Positions 31,843-40,832 of a stretch of DNA of 42,385 nucleotides are shown piece by piece. This stretch comes from Leptospiraceae bacterium (lineage in GTDB: Bacteria; Spirochaetota; Leptospiria; Leptospirales; Leptonemataceae). A model generated the notes under the pieces. The model did no database searches. It was not told where the DNA came from and saw only the letters and a program-made list of their open reading frames with translations. Location of the stretch: contig PBEB01000002.1 in NCBI GenBank assembly GCA_002717505.1, positions 6,857-49,241 on the forward strand, read 5' to 3'. Position 1 is the stretch's first letter. Every line of letters begins with the position of its first letter. A program made the position numbers and the translations under genes.

Positions 31843-33426
31843 TCATTGTTTCAGTCGAAGATGGAGCATTTTCATGGCCATGGTAGCATAAGTCCCGCGG
31901 GGCAGCGAAAACTCCACGGTGTATTTCAATTTGTTCTTATTCTTTTCATCACCGGAAAAATCCGACCAGGTCATTTCTTCAGGCAGGCACCACAGCGGAC
32001 GGCGATGGCTTTTGAGAAAAGCCCGGTCCAGAAAATCTTTTTGAAACGCAGCATCTGGAATCTCGAGAATCTCTTTTACCTGGGTTTCGCAGCTCAGAAA
32101 AGCTCTCTGAAGCAATCTCTCCGTTTCTGCACTGGCTTCGCTCTTTTCCGGGAAATCGCTGAAAGCGCGGATTATTTCTTCGGGGGCTGTCCCGGCGCTT
32201 GAGAGATCATCGCCTCCAGTCTGGCGGCCCGGTCCGATCAATTCCAGAACAGTAGATCGAAATAACGTTATTACCGGGAGTGGGAAAGAAACAGGAAAGC
32301 ATTGGTCCCCGGTTTTGGTTTTGATTTCCACTGATGTGAAATCACCCGTGAATTTCTGGTCCGGGCCTTTGCCTCTTTTTGTTTGCTGTGAAAAGGAACG
32401 AAAAAGTCGGGCAATGCTTTCGTTGAAAATCCAGCTTTGTACAGCCGAAAAACTCATGCTCAGATCCTCTTTCGGTAAACGGTTGAGCAGGGTAGTGAAT
32501 TGCTCTTTGCTCTGATCCGAATCGTCGCCAGAAACCAACCGGGCCTTCTTTAACTCTCCCAGGATTGCCGATTCTGTCTTCGTGCTGGCTAGCTTCAGTG
32601 CAGCATCCCAGTTTCCCCAGCAATCATTGATGGCTTTTTTTCTGCGTTTGGCATGAGGCTTATCACCGCCGAAAGCGGACAACAATGTATAGCGCAGTGC
32701 TGATTCCGGATCCCCGCGGAAAAGAGATAGAAAGGGAAAACCAATTAAGGGATGAAAAGAGCCGAATCGCTGGTCATCGAAATAGTTGGGAAAGCCCCGT
32801 TCCTTTAGCCTGATCAGTCCGGCCTCAATCTGCGGAATCTCTCTTTCCAGAATGTTACGTACAACCAGGCGAAATCGATTCCCCTGGATTCTTTCCGGGC
32901 CCATAGGCGAGTCGGAGGCCCCCAGATGCTGAATAGTGTATCCGCTCTCCTGGTGAGAGATATCGGGCCCATTCTTTACAGTGATCCATTGAATCGTCCG
33001 TGCATGCCGGTCCTTCTTTCCACCGTAATGAATATTCTTCGCGGGAATACGAAACCGTGCGGCCACTCGTTGAATCGCATCCACGGTATTCCATCCATCT
33101 TTTTCCAGGGAATAAACGGCAAATGGATAGGTCTTCGAATTCAGCCCGGAATTAGCCTGCCTTCTGGAATTCTGCTCCCCACGGACTTCTTTGCTGGTTT
33201 CCGGTTCTGCCCTTTCTCGCTTCCCGGAGCCCTTCTTCTCTGTCCGAGACTTGCTGGTTCTGGAAGAGGGTTTGCTGTTTTCACCTGAGTTGCTTGCTTT
33301 CTTCTGGTTCGCTTCAAATCGCCCGGATGCGCGAATCAATGGAAGGTCCGAAATTTCGGTGACCTGGAAATCCTCGGTATCCATTTTTATTCGGTACGCC
33401 AGAAACCCTGCATAAGATTTGCTCAT
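31843..33426 (-). CDS. truD: tRNA pseudouridine(13) synthase with a disordered insertion
   Basis: 527 residues, well above the usual 350-400 of bacterial TruD. DTEDFQVTEI, IHYGGKKDRHARTIQW (catalytic Asp139), RIQGNRFRLVVRN and FPNYFDDQRFGS are TruD signatures in order. The C-terminus (RPLWCLPEEMTW, FSLPRGTYATMAMKML) also fits. Residues about 38-98 form a Ser/Lys/Glu/Arg-rich insert (SSRTSKSRTEKKGSGKRERA) between the N-terminal strand and YPFAVYSLEKDGWNT, where the family has a short loop. It modifies U13 in tRNA. The start overlaps the P450 stop by 4 bases. Confidence 0.93.
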   Translation of the reverse strand: MSKSYAGFLAYRIKMDTEDFQVTEISDLPLIRASGRFEANQKKASNSGENSKPSSRTSKSRTEKKGSGKRERAEPETSKEVRGEQNSRRQANSGLNSKTYPFAVYSLEKDGWNTVDAIQRVAARFRIPAKNIHYGGKKDRHARTIQWITVKNGPDISHQESGYTIQHLGASDSPMGPERIQGNRFRLVVRNILEREIPQIEAGLIRLKERGFPNYFDDQRFGSFHPLIGFPFLSLFRGDPESALRYTLLSAFGGDKPHAKRRKKAINDCWGNWDAALKLASTKTESAILGELKKARLVSGDDSDQSKEQFTTLLNRLPKEDLSMSFSAVQSWIFNESIARLFRSFSQQTKRGKGPDQKFTGDFTSVEIKTKTGDQCFPVSFPLPVITLFRSTVLELIGPGRQTGGDDLSSAGTAPEEIIRAFSDFPEKSEASAETERLLQRAFLSCETQVKEILEIPDAAFQKDFLDRAFLKSHRRPLWCLPEEMTWSDFSGDEKNKNKLKYTVEFSLPRGTYATMAMKMLHLRLKQ

Positions 33427-34739
33427 CGCTTTTCCGACCTTGCCAGCACTTCCCCTTTAGGTCTGAGGGTTACCAGCGGTGATGTCTCCGGTTCTTTAGT
33501 GATTAGATCGAATTGCCACTGACTGAGGATCTGAGTCAGTGCCATTGTGCCTTCCATCCAGGCGAATGGTTCACCAATACAGATCCTGGGGCCGCCGCCG
33601 AAGGGAAAATAGCGAAATTTCGGAGGAGCCAGGACCTCCTGCTCATTGAGCCAGCGCTCCGGTTTAAACTGATCTGCATCCGGCCAGAACCGTTCATCTC
33701 GATGCGTAACGTACGGACTTAGCAAGAATGTGGTACCCGCGGGAAAAGAGTGGTCTCCCACTTGCACGGGCTCGGTGGCTTCGCGACCGATGGCCCAAAC
33801 CGGAGGATAAAGCCTCATGGCTTCTGCGAACAGAGCCCGGACAAGAGGATTGGGATTTTCCGGATTCGGGGTTTCCGGTTCTTGATCCAATTCTTTCTGC
33901 AGCCTGGCTTGAAAGTCTGGATGAGAACTCACAAGAAATAAGGACCATGTAAGTGCATTGGCTGTGGTTTCATGGCCAGCCAGAAAGATCGTCATGGCTG
34001 CATCCCGGATCTGCTTTTCGGTCATGCCTCCCTCTTCATCCGCGGCTGCGAATAACATAGAAAGAAAGTCACCCTGATCCCCCGGGTTCGCCTTTCTTTC
34101 GTTTATCATTCCGTAAAGGATTCGATCCAACTTCTTTTTGCCGGCTCGAAATCGCAATCCCACGGGAGTGGGAAGCTGAACAAGCAGCCTGCCAAGTGGA
34201 TTGCTGATCACTCGATTAAAGTCCTGCATAGCCTGGTTGAGAGCTTTACCGATTTCCGGAGCATCCTTCTCTACGTCGGCTTTGAAAAGAGAACGAGTAG
34301 CTACGTTCAGTGCCAGTCGCATCATTTCGGAATGCAAATCCAGCGTTCCGCCGTTGTTCCATCTTGCCGTGAGTTGCTCAGTGCTTTCGCGGATGTCAGC
34401 GGCATAGGAAAGGATTCGTCGTTTCTGAAATGCCGGCTGGATTAGCTTTCTCTGTCTTCGATGTGTCGATCCTTCGGAGGTGAGCAGTCCGTTGCCCAGA
34501 ATCAGGTTGGTCAATCTTACGCCCCGACTCTTGATGAAGGATTTATGGTTCTCCACCAGGATCTGTCGCACATGATCCGGATGAAATACGGTAACTATGG
34601 GAATCCATCCTACCTGGATTTTGCATATATCTCCGTAATCCATCTGTACTCTTTGAAGAAAGGTAAGCGGATCTCGCCTTAGTTCCAGCGAGTGTCCAAT
34701 GAGCGGAAGGGAGCGTGGGCCTGCGACGGCAGAGGGCAT
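33423..34739 (-). CDS. cytochrome P450
   Basis: 438 residues. I-helix AGHETTANALTWSL (254-267) with the oxygen-activating Thr, ExxR at 306-309 (EAMR), PERW, and the heme loop FPFGGGPRICIGEPFAWMEG with proximal Cys387. Together they make the family certain. HRRQRKLIQPAFQ and the C-terminal layout resemble fatty-acid or sterol-type bacterial P450s that use separate redox partners. No ferredoxin or reductase gene is adjacent, so partners must be elsewhere. It lacks a membrane anchor. It is upstream of truD with an ATGA overlap, an unexpected pairing. Confidence 0.96.
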   Translation of the reverse strand: MPSAVAGPRSLPLIGHSLELRRDPLTFLQRVQMDYGDICKIQVGWIPIVTVFHPDHVRQILVENHKSFIKSRGVRLTNLILGNGLLTSEGSTHRRQRKLIQPAFQKRRILSYAADIRESTEQLTARWNNGGTLDLHSEMMRLALNVATRSLFKADVEKDAPEIGKALNQAMQDFNRVISNPLGRLLVQLPTPVGLRFRAGKKKLDRILYGMINERKANPGDQGDFLSMLFAAADEEGGMTEKQIRDAAMTIFLAGHETTANALTWSLFLVSSHPDFQARLQKELDQEPETPNPENPNPLVRALFAEAMRLYPPVWAIGREATEPVQVGDHSFPAGTTFLLSPYVTHRDERFWPDADQFKPERWLNEQEVLAPPKFRYFPFGGGPRICIGEPFAWMEGTMALTQILSQWQFDLITKEPETSPLVTLRPKGEVLARSEKR

Positions 34740-34873
34740 GATTCAATGAGCTCATGGCCCGGGCTGTGGTAAAGCCCATTTGATGACAATTAAGGACAGG
34801 AAGTAGGTATGCGGGGAGGGGAATTCGATGCCCGCAACCACCGAAGAGGTTACGGGCTCGGATGGTAGGATGC

Positions 34874-35269
34874 TTAATCCGGAATGAACCGGTCAGCAAC
34901 AGCTGCCAATCTTCGATGGCGAATTGCTTCTACTTTTTCGATTTGCTTTTCATCCAGAAGTGCTCGGGCATGCAGTCCAAAATCTGGAAGGATGGAACCG
35001 TTTTCGACGTTTCCAAGAAGTTGTTTACGAGCAAAAAAAATCTGAGCCCGGTAGTCCGGATCCATTTCTTCTTCAAACCATTCGTGTTGATGTCTCATTC
35101 GTCGCCTCCGTGCAACTCTATTGTATGTATGTCCTGATGGACTTCGAATCAGGTGGGCATCCTTGCCTTCCTTCCTCACTATTAGGATCGGCCTGTCCGG
35201 AAAACGCTGAATCATTTTTTTCGATTTTGAAAAAAATCGAAAAGCTGTGGTCGCAAAGCCATGGGGCAT
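34874..35269 (-). CDS. hypothetical basic protein
   Basis: About 131 residues if ATG 35269 is used; ATG 35215 would give 113, and the frame is open further upstream. The protein is rich in Arg and His (YNRVARRRRMRHQHEWFEEE) and ends with IEKVEAIRHRRLAAVADRFI. No signal peptide, membrane segment or family is recognised. Strong positive charge could indicate nucleic-acid binding, which is inference only. A stable A/T hairpin just before 35215 argues against that start. Coding status is moderate. Confidence 0.45.
   Translation of the reverse strand: MPHGFATTAFRFFSKSKKMIQRFPDRPILIVRKEGKDAHLIRSPSGHTYNRVARRRRMRHQHEWFEEEMDPDYRAQIFFARKQLLGNVENGSILPDFGLHARALLDEKQIEKVEAIRHRRLAAVADRFIPD
35218..35243. 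other. A/T-rich 11-bp hairpin
   Basis: TTTTCGATTTT and AAAATCGAAAA pair around GAAA. On the minus strand it sits directly before an in-frame ATG at 35215, where a ribosome site would be expected, and lies inside the longer version of the hypothetical gene. A recessed start or chance structure are both possible. Confidence 0.4.
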
Positions 35270-35540
35270 GAGAGGATCTGCGAAGGTCACAGGGGAAAGC
35301 GAAGGCCTGCTCGGCCTGTCTTGTCGAGGAAATACGACATAATCCAAGCTGATGAGGCGTCAGGGATGAAGGCTATTTCGCATAGGCAACGTCGCAAAGG
35401 TTCCTGGAGCGAAAGCCCTGAAAAAACAGGACGGAAAGAATTTCATCGGATTTGAGGAGTGGAAGTGAATGTGTCGGAGATCCTTCTCCATCTGCATAAT
35501 TGAAGACGCAAGGCAGCTGGTAACCGGCAGCCGACAGGTA

Positions 35541-35575
35541 AAAGGCCGCCGATCCTGTATTCGGATGGCGGCTTT
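35541..35575 (-). terminator. terminator of the sigma/anti-sigma operon
   Basis: GCCGCC and ATCC pair with GGAT and GGCGGC (one bulged G), and the minus-strand stem is followed by CTTTTA. It begins about 14 bp after the anti-sigma stop at 35589. Confidence 0.7.
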
Positions 35576-35588
35576 GGTTCAGGAAGGC

Positions 35589-36047
35589 CTACTTCGCATG
35601 CTTTTCGAGAAAAGCATCCACTGACTCCGAGAAGTGTTCGATGGACGATCTGTATCTGCGAATCAGCATGGAAGAAAGCGGAATGATGACCCCGGGAACC
35701 AGGGCCCCGTACATTATGAAAGTGTACATCAGGGCATCGTCTCCCAGGTATTCCAGCTGATAGGTTCGGTCGAAGTAGACCATCGCCATGGGACTGATGA
35801 TTGCAGCAATAAGCCCCATTACCAGGTGCCACAGCTGATAGGCCGGGCGAATCACTCGCTGGAGAATCATATCTCGCAGAAAGGAAGGTGCATTGTGCAA
35901 AGGCATCGCGGCCACAGACCGTTCGATTTTGTGAAAGATGTCGTATTCCTTCTTGCAATCTGAACAGCTTTCCAGATGAGCCAGAGCGTCCGTTCCCAGG
36001 CTTTCATGCCCCAATCGGATCTCTTGAATGTAGTGCTTGGTTTCCAT
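35589..36047 (-). CDS. zinc-finger anti-sigma factor, membrane anchored
   Basis: 152 residues from ATG 36047 with AGGA upstream. The N-terminal anti-sigma domain carries the H-x3-C-x2-C motif (HLESCSDCKKEYDIF). Two membrane helices follow (LVMGLIAAIISPMAMVYF and TFIMYGALVPGVIIPLSSML) and a cytoplasmic tail ends the protein. It should hold the sigma factor encoded just upstream at the membrane until a signal releases it. The gap to the sigma gene is about 49 bp. A strong terminator follows. Confidence 0.85.
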   Translation of the reverse strand: METKHYIQEIRLGHESLGTDALAHLESCSDCKKEYDIFHKIERSVAAMPLHNAPSFLRDMILQRVIRPAYQLWHLVMGLIAAIISPMAMVYFDRTYQLEYLGDDALMYTFIMYGALVPGVIIPLSSMLIRRYRSSIEHFSESVDAFLEKHAK

Positions 36048-36096
36048 AGTTCCTCTTGGAACTCCTGCGGCGCTTCGTATTCCGAATAAACTGCCG

Positions 36097-36630
36097 TCAG
36101 CCAGAGTTCTCTGCATATTGCTTCAGCCTATCTCTAAGCTGCATTTTGCCCCGGTATACCAGGGACTTCAAAGTGCCCTCTGAAGTGCCGAGCTTCTCGC
36201 TCATCTCTTTATAGGATAATTTCTCAAAGTATAATAACACAATAGGGAGACGATAGTTCTCCGGTAATTCCTGTAATGCCTCCTGAAGCATTCCTTCCAC
36301 CTCTTCCTGCTCCAGCATTTCCGTGACGATGGATTCCGGAGTGTCCGGAGATGCCACAGTCTCATCCAGTATGCCAGGCTCGGTGGAAAAGTCCGGCATA
36401 CGTTTCTTTTTGCTCAGCCGATTCAATCCCAGGTTCAAAGCCAGACTGTAAAGCCACGTGGACCGTTTTGAGCGACCTTCAAAAGTCTCCCACTTATCGT
36501 ACGCCCTCAAGAAAGCATCTTGCACAAAATCCTGGGCATCTTCCTGGTTCCCGCGGAAAAGCCGCATACCCAGGCTGAAAATCATGTCCGTGGAATTCTG
36601 AACCAGCTGTTCGAATTCTTGGTCTTTCAC
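36097..36630 (-). CDS. ECF RNA polymerase sigma factor (RpoE-like)
   Basis: 177 residues. Region 2 (LGMRLFRGNQEDAQDFVQDA, FLRAYDKWETFEGRSKRSTW, LYSLALNLGLNRLSKKKRMP) and region 4 (LQELPENYRLPIVLLYFEKL, SYKEMSEKLGTSEGTLKSLV, YRGKMQLRDRLKQY) are textbook ECF sequence. It probably directs transcription of an envelope-stress or similar regulon including its own operon. The gene lies 6 bp after a DUF6249-like membrane-protein gene and is followed by its anti-sigma factor. Confidence 0.94.
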   Translation of the reverse strand: MKDQEFEQLVQNSTDMIFSLGMRLFRGNQEDAQDFVQDAFLRAYDKWETFEGRSKRSTWLYSLALNLGLNRLSKKKRMPDFSTEPGILDETVASPDTPESIVTEMLEQEEVEGMLQEALQELPENYRLPIVLLYFEKLSYKEMSEKLGTSEGTLKSLVYRGKMQLRDRLKQYAENSG

Positions 36631-36636
36631 TTCCAG

Positions 36637-37029
36637 TTAGTCTCTTTTTCTGGAAACGACGTAGAATACGATGAAACCTAGTCCTACAAAGCTTGGAATC
36701 AGCCCTCCTAGCAGGCTGTAAGAGACTCCCTCCACGGCTCCGAATAGCATAGTCATGGGCAGGCCCACGGCAAAACTAATAATACCAATCAGAAGTGAAA
36801 ACAACCGGACATTCTTGAGAGACTGATACTGGTATTGACCGGCCCGAATGAGTTCCTTCTTGAGTTTATAATTCCACAGGAAGAAAAAGAAGAGCAACGT
36901 TGCTCCCAGCACAACACCGAGCAAGGGTACAACGCTAATAATGATTTGTGCCGCTTCACTGCTCTCCGGACGAGCTTTCTGAATCTCGATCAGCTGTCTC
37001 AGTAACTCCTGTGTACTCTGTTCTTCCAT
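36637..37029 (-). CDS. DUF6249-like membrane protein leading the sigma operon
   Basis: 130 residues. A short helical N-terminus (TQELLRQLIEIQKA) precedes three hydrophobic helices (IISVVPLLGVVLGATLLFFF, LFSLLIGIISFAVGLPMTML, LLGGLIPSFVGLGFIVFYVV). FLWNYKLKKELIRAGQYQ after the first helix is typical of DUF6249-type proteins that often travel with ECF sigma factors. A good AGGAG lies 8 bp before the ATG. It may modulate the sigma factor or be a target of it. Confidence 0.75.
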   Translation of the reverse strand: MEEQSTQELLRQLIEIQKARPESSEAAQIIISVVPLLGVVLGATLLFFFFLWNYKLKKELIRAGQYQYQSLKNVRLFSLLIGIISFAVGLPMTMLFGAVEGVSYSLLGGLIPSFVGLGFIVFYVVSRKRD

Positions 37030-37077
37030 TCTATATCTCCTGAGAACGTCCGGTGGTATTCCGGTTGCAATTTTTTT

Positions 37078-37091
37078 CCTGAATATTCAGG
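37078..37091. promoter_or_regulatory. 14-bp palindrome upstream of the sigma operon
   Basis: CCTGAATATTCAGG is a perfect palindrome about 50 bp before the first gene of the sigma operon and could be an operator. I could not place a convincing promoter around it. Confidence 0.3.
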
Positions 37092-37181
37092 TATTCGTGG
37101 CTACCAGCAGGGCATCTTATGTCCGATACGTCGCCTATCAAGCATCTCTGCAGGAAGCACATTGGCAAATGCTTCAAGTAT

Positions 37182-38339
37182 TCAGGGCCTTTTGTCCAGA
37201 ACCATATCGATCAGAAATACAAAGTCCCAGCCCATACTTTCCAGGCGGACAAATTCCTTGAACGCTTTCTCTTGTTCTACTTCCGAAGGAGCCCCGGCCG
37301 ATCTGGCAAATTTGTCCAGGTCTCGAGGAGGGATTTCTCTTTCCCAGACCCATTGAGAAAGAAATGGAGGCCTGGTTCTGGGGGCGAATTCCAGGATTCT
37401 CTTCTTCAGTTGGATTGTTGGGCCCTGAGCAAGGTACTGATAAAACAGATTGTAGGGCTTTCGTCGGAAGAGTACGGCTGCCATTTCCTGTCGCGACATA
37501 TCATCGTACAATGGCTTTTTCAAATGAGGATCCATCATCAGGTCGATGGCTGCGAGGTGTAAATGGAAGCTTTCATTCTTCTCCACTCGGCTTTCCATCA
37601 CGGTTTCATGAAACGCCGCAGTTACCGGGTAGGTAGGCCATAAGCACGGGAACACGGTGTAGGCGAAAGAAATACCGTCCAATCCGGCCGTAGCCAAAAC
37701 ATGGTTAATGCGCCTGTAGCTGGTGCTGCGAATATCGCAGCTCCAATCTGTATGATCCGGGCACAGCGCTCCAATGCCGGACATATAGTCCGACCAACGC
37801 TGGGCCAGATCTCGGTCCTCGGTTTCCAGTATGTACAGAAGCACCCCCCGGGCCATGTCGCGGGAAAAAGAGGCCTGGGGATAATCGTTGCCATCGTTCT
37901 CGGTTAGCATTCGACGTGGGGATCTCCAGATTCTGCCATCGTCACTCTGGGATTTCTTTACGGCTTCGCAGGCCCAGGGATTGGCTCCTGTAAAACAGAG
38001 CAAACCATTCCACAGTGTACTATCTCCATCTCCAGAAAATCGGGAGGGAATTGTACATCCTTTTCGCAAAATATCCGGACCCACCAGCTTCGAAGCCGAA
38101 CCGTAACATTTGAAAGAATAACCTAAAATGAGGGAACGAAGCTCCCTTAGCTTCTGGTCCAGCTGTACGTGCTGTTCTTCTTCGTACTCTTCTGCCGTGG
38201 GCTCGGACAGTTCGGACCGTGCTTCCAGAGAGGAGCTAGAACCTGAAAATGGACCGGTCAGTAAAGGACCCAGAATTAAGGCCAAAAATAGGACAATCGG
38301 AGGAATGGGAGTGTTTCTGGATATTCTTCTATGAGGCAT
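37182..38339 (-). CDS. large exported protein of unknown family
   Basis: 385 residues from ATG 38339; longer starts overlap the divergent ABC-F gene. Signal segment PPIVLFLALILGPLLTGPFS. The mature protein has many Cys (FKCYGS, RKGCTIP, LCFTGANPWACEAV, CPDHTDWSCD). Conserved-looking blocks are GDSTLWNGLLCFTGANPWAC, DDGRIWRSPRRM, DYPQASFSRDMARGVLLYIL and HDV-like late helices (ESFHLHLAAIDLMM). The regular helices and the S-R-D-M segment recall alpha/alpha-barrel glycan-active proteins, but I cannot assign a family. It diverges from the ABC-F gene across 54 bp. Confidence 0.7.
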   Translation of the reverse strand: MPHRRISRNTPIPPIVLFLALILGPLLTGPFSGSSSSLEARSELSEPTAEEYEEEQHVQLDQKLRELRSLILGYSFKCYGSASKLVGPDILRKGCTIPSRFSGDGDSTLWNGLLCFTGANPWACEAVKKSQSDDGRIWRSPRRMLTENDGNDYPQASFSRDMARGVLLYILETEDRDLAQRWSDYMSGIGALCPDHTDWSCDIRSTSYRRINHVLATAGLDGISFAYTVFPCLWPTYPVTAAFHETVMESRVEKNESFHLHLAAIDLMMDPHLKKPLYDDMSRQEMAAVLFRRKPYNLFYQYLAQGPTIQLKKRILEFAPRTRPPFLSQWVWEREIPPRDLDKFARSAGAPSEVEQEKAFKEFVRLESMGWDFVFLIDMVLDKRP

Positions 38340-38393
38340 AATCACACTTGCGCTGTGCAGCCGATCTCTCACCACTGCAGGAGAAACTAGTTT

Positions 38394-40418
38394 ATGTCTG
38401 CAATAATCTCTGCCCATCAAATTGGCCGCTCCTTTGGCGCCAGACATCTCTTCGAAGACGCCACCGTTACTATAAATGACGACCAGAAAATTGGAGTCAT
38501 CGGACGCAATGGTGCGGGAAAGTCCACATTCTTTCGTATGGTTCTTGGCGAAGAACATCCGGATGAGGGGGAAATCATCATTCGAAAAGGTGCCGTTATA
38601 GCTCACCTGGAGCAACATGATCCCTGGACACTGGATGAAGGTATTTTGGATTTTATGATGCGGCATACCGGGGCCGAACACTGGCAATGCGCCAGAACTC
38701 TTGCAAGATTTGGATTCCGAGAGGATCAACTGGAAGAGCCCATCGAAGCATTCTCCGGCGGTTATCGAATGAGAATCAAGTTGGCCTGCATGCTGGTGCA
38801 GGAGCCAGATTTCTTGATGCTGGATGAGCCCACGAACTACCTGGACTTGAATACTCAGCTAATCCTGGAGAATTTTCTAAACACATTTCGCGGCGGCTAT
38901 ATGGTGATTTCCCACGATCGGGAATTTATCAAGCGAACGACTGATAATACCCTGGAAGTAGCCGATGGAGGGCTCTTTTTATTCCCGGGCCCTCTGGAAG
39001 ATTACTTTGAATTCGTTGCCGAGGAAAAGGAGCGAAAAGCCAGAGAAGCGAGGAATGTGGAAGCGCGAAGAAAACATCTGCAAGCCTTTGTGGATCGATT
39101 CGGTGCCAAAGCGTCCAAAGCCACTCAGGCTCAGAGTCGGGTAAAGCAGCTGGAAAAGCTACAGCCCATCGAAATCAAAAACAAAGTTAGTAACGTGCGG
39201 ATGAAGGTACCGGATGTGGCCATTTCGCGCGGATTGATTCTCACCACAGATAAGCTGAATTGTGGCTATGAAGATGTTTCCATTCTGGCAAACATCGATA
39301 TGAAAATCCCGGCCGGCGAGAAGTTTGCTATCGTGGGAGAGAACGGCCAGGGAAAGACAACCTTTCTAAAAACCCTTTCCGGGGAACTGGAACCCGTGAA
39401 AGGTTCTTATCGCTGGACTCCGGAAAAAAAGATAGGCTATTACGCACAGCATGTTAATGAAACGCTGCGCGAATCGGAGTCCGTTTTCGAGGCGCTAACT
39501 CGCTTTGCTCCTCCCAACACTGCGAAGCAGGAACTGCTGGCCATGGCAGGCAGCTTCCTCTTTCGAGATGAAGATCTGAAAAAGAAGGTGAAGGTGCTGA
39601 GCGGGGGCGAGCGATCCCGTCTGATTATTGCCGGTCTGCTTCTGGGTCGCTACGATGTTCTGCTCCTGGATGAACCTACGAACCACCTGGACTTTGAAAC
39701 GGTGGAAGCTCTGGGCGATGGCCTGGCTCGATATCAGGGCACGGTCTTTTTCGTCAGCCACGACCGTACCTTTGTGAAAACCCTGGCTACTTCGATTCTG
39801 GAAGTGGAATCCGGACAGGTGCGCAATTATCCCGGTAACTATGATGACTATGTATATGCGCTGGAAGCTAGCTTCCATGAGGGGAAAAAATCCGGCGGGA
39901 AGGATAGTACCGGCAAAGGGAAATCTTCCGCAAAGTCCGATGCCGTTTCTGGCGGTAAACTGAACCGATCGCTTGCTGCGGATCATTCCGATAAAGGACG
40001 ACCCGCATCAAGTGAAGACAGTGGAACTGCTGGTGGAGCAACGAAAACGTCCAACAAAGATCATTCGTCCGGGAATGCGAAGTCGCAGGATTCAGGGTCC
40101 GAAAAAGGGCAACCCGATGGAAAGTCGGGAGGAGCTTCGGCACCGGAAAAGGTTGCGGCCCTGGCTACGAAGGTCGGCGAAGGAGTTCCAGCCAGTGCCG
40201 ACCAGAAAAAGGCCATCCGGAAGCAGCGAATTGTGGTCAGAGATGCCGAGCAGGCCATGGAGAAGCTGACCACTGAGAAAGAGGCGCTGGAGAGCAGTCT
40301 GGCACAGAACTATAGCAAAGAAGAGAGCGACAAACTGCAGAAAGTGCAGAAAAAGCTGGATGAAGCGGAACAGGTCTGGATTCGCGCAGCAGAAGAGCTG
40401 GGAGCCCTGGAAGCATAG
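38394..40418 (+). CDS. ABC-F family ATPase with low-complexity linker and C-terminal coiled coil
   Basis: 674 residues. Two ATPase domains without membrane segments: first Walker A GRNGAGKST (37-45), signature FSGGYRMRIKLA and LMLDEPTNYLD; second Walker A GENGQGKTT, signature LSGGERSRLI and LLLDEPTNHLD. The inter-domain linker with EEKERKAREARNVEARRKHL matches the ABC-F ribosome-interacting arm. These proteins act on the ribosome. After residue 496 a roughly 100-residue Gly/Ser/Lys/Asp-rich stretch precedes a basic coiled coil (IRKQRIVVRDAEQAMEKLTT), as in Uup-type proteins with an unusually long spacer. Confidence 0.95.
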   Translation: MSAIISAHQIGRSFGARHLFEDATVTINDDQKIGVIGRNGAGKSTFFRMVLGEEHPDEGEIIIRKGAVIAHLEQHDPWTLDEGILDFMMRHTGAEHWQCARTLARFGFREDQLEEPIEAFSGGYRMRIKLACMLVQEPDFLMLDEPTNYLDLNTQLILENFLNTFRGGYMVISHDREFIKRTTDNTLEVADGGLFLFPGPLEDYFEFVAEEKERKAREARNVEARRKHLQAFVDRFGAKASKATQAQSRVKQLEKLQPIEIKNKVSNVRMKVPDVAISRGLILTTDKLNCGYEDVSILANIDMKIPAGEKFAIVGENGQGKTTFLKTLSGELEPVKGSYRWTPEKKIGYYAQHVNETLRESESVFEALTRFAPPNTAKQELLAMAGSFLFRDEDLKKKVKVLSGGERSRLIIAGLLLGRYDVLLLDEPTNHLDFETVEALGDGLARYQGTVFFVSHDRTFVKTLATSILEVESGQVRNYPGNYDDYVYALEASFHEGKKSGGKDSTGKGKSSAKSDAVSGGKLNRSLAADHSDKGRPASSEDSGTAGGATKTSNKDHSSGNAKSQDSGSEKGQPDGKSGGASAPEKVAALATKVGEGVPASADQKKAIRKQRIVVRDAEQAMEKLTTEKEALESSLAQNYSKEESDKLQKVQKKLDEAEQVWIRAAEELGALEA

Positions 40419-40464
40419 AGAATCCAGAGAGAGCGCCAATTTCAGTGCCGGCTTTTTAAACGTT

Positions 40465-40746
40465 ATGAGAAAACTGCAGAGTCAGGGAAGAAGGGAGGGG
40501 GACCAGGTAATCTGGATTCTCTTTGGAAATCGCATTGAGTTTGGCTATTCCGAATTTCAGGAACTACAACAGGGTATTCGGGATAACGGTCTATATTCAT
40601 ACATCGAAAGAGAGCGACCCTCTTTGCGAAATCATCTGGAAACTATTCTCTATCAATCGTTACCCGATTATGAAGACTGGGAAAACCCGGATCTAGAACA
40701 TGTACTGGAGCAATGTCTTATAGATCTCAAAGATCGAATCAGATAG
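40465..40746 (+). CDS. small hypothetical protein
   Basis: 93 residues from ATG 40465 (the frame is open upstream into the ABC-F gene). The sequence is acidic and helical: QVIWILFGNRIEFGYSEFQE, GLYSYIERERPSLRNHLETI, LPDYEDWENPDLEHVLEQCL. No family is recognised and no ribosome site is evident. It follows the ABC-F gene by 46 bp and may be co-transcribed. Confidence 0.55.
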   Translation: MRKLQSQGRREGDQVIWILFGNRIEFGYSEFQELQQGIRDNGLYSYIERERPSLRNHLETILYQSLPDYEDWENPDLEHVLEQCLIDLKDRIR

Positions 40747-40805
40747 GCATTTCTTGAATACCTGTCTTAGAACCACAAACCGGGTTTTCACAGAATCCAT
40801 AGAAG

Positions 40806-40832
40806 CTATCCAACCTATCCAACCTATCCAAC
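40806..40832 (+). repeat. three copies of a 9-bp tandem repeat
   Basis: CTATCCAAC occurs three times in succession in the non-coding region after the small hypothetical gene. The remaining sequence up to prfA (about 285 bp in all) contains no gene I can support. Confidence 0.9.

Noticed and set aside
37044-37068. GCAACC and ACGTTC as an autoregulated ECF promoter for the sigma operon
   Set aside because: The implied start point would fall on the ribosome binding site, leaving too short a leader.
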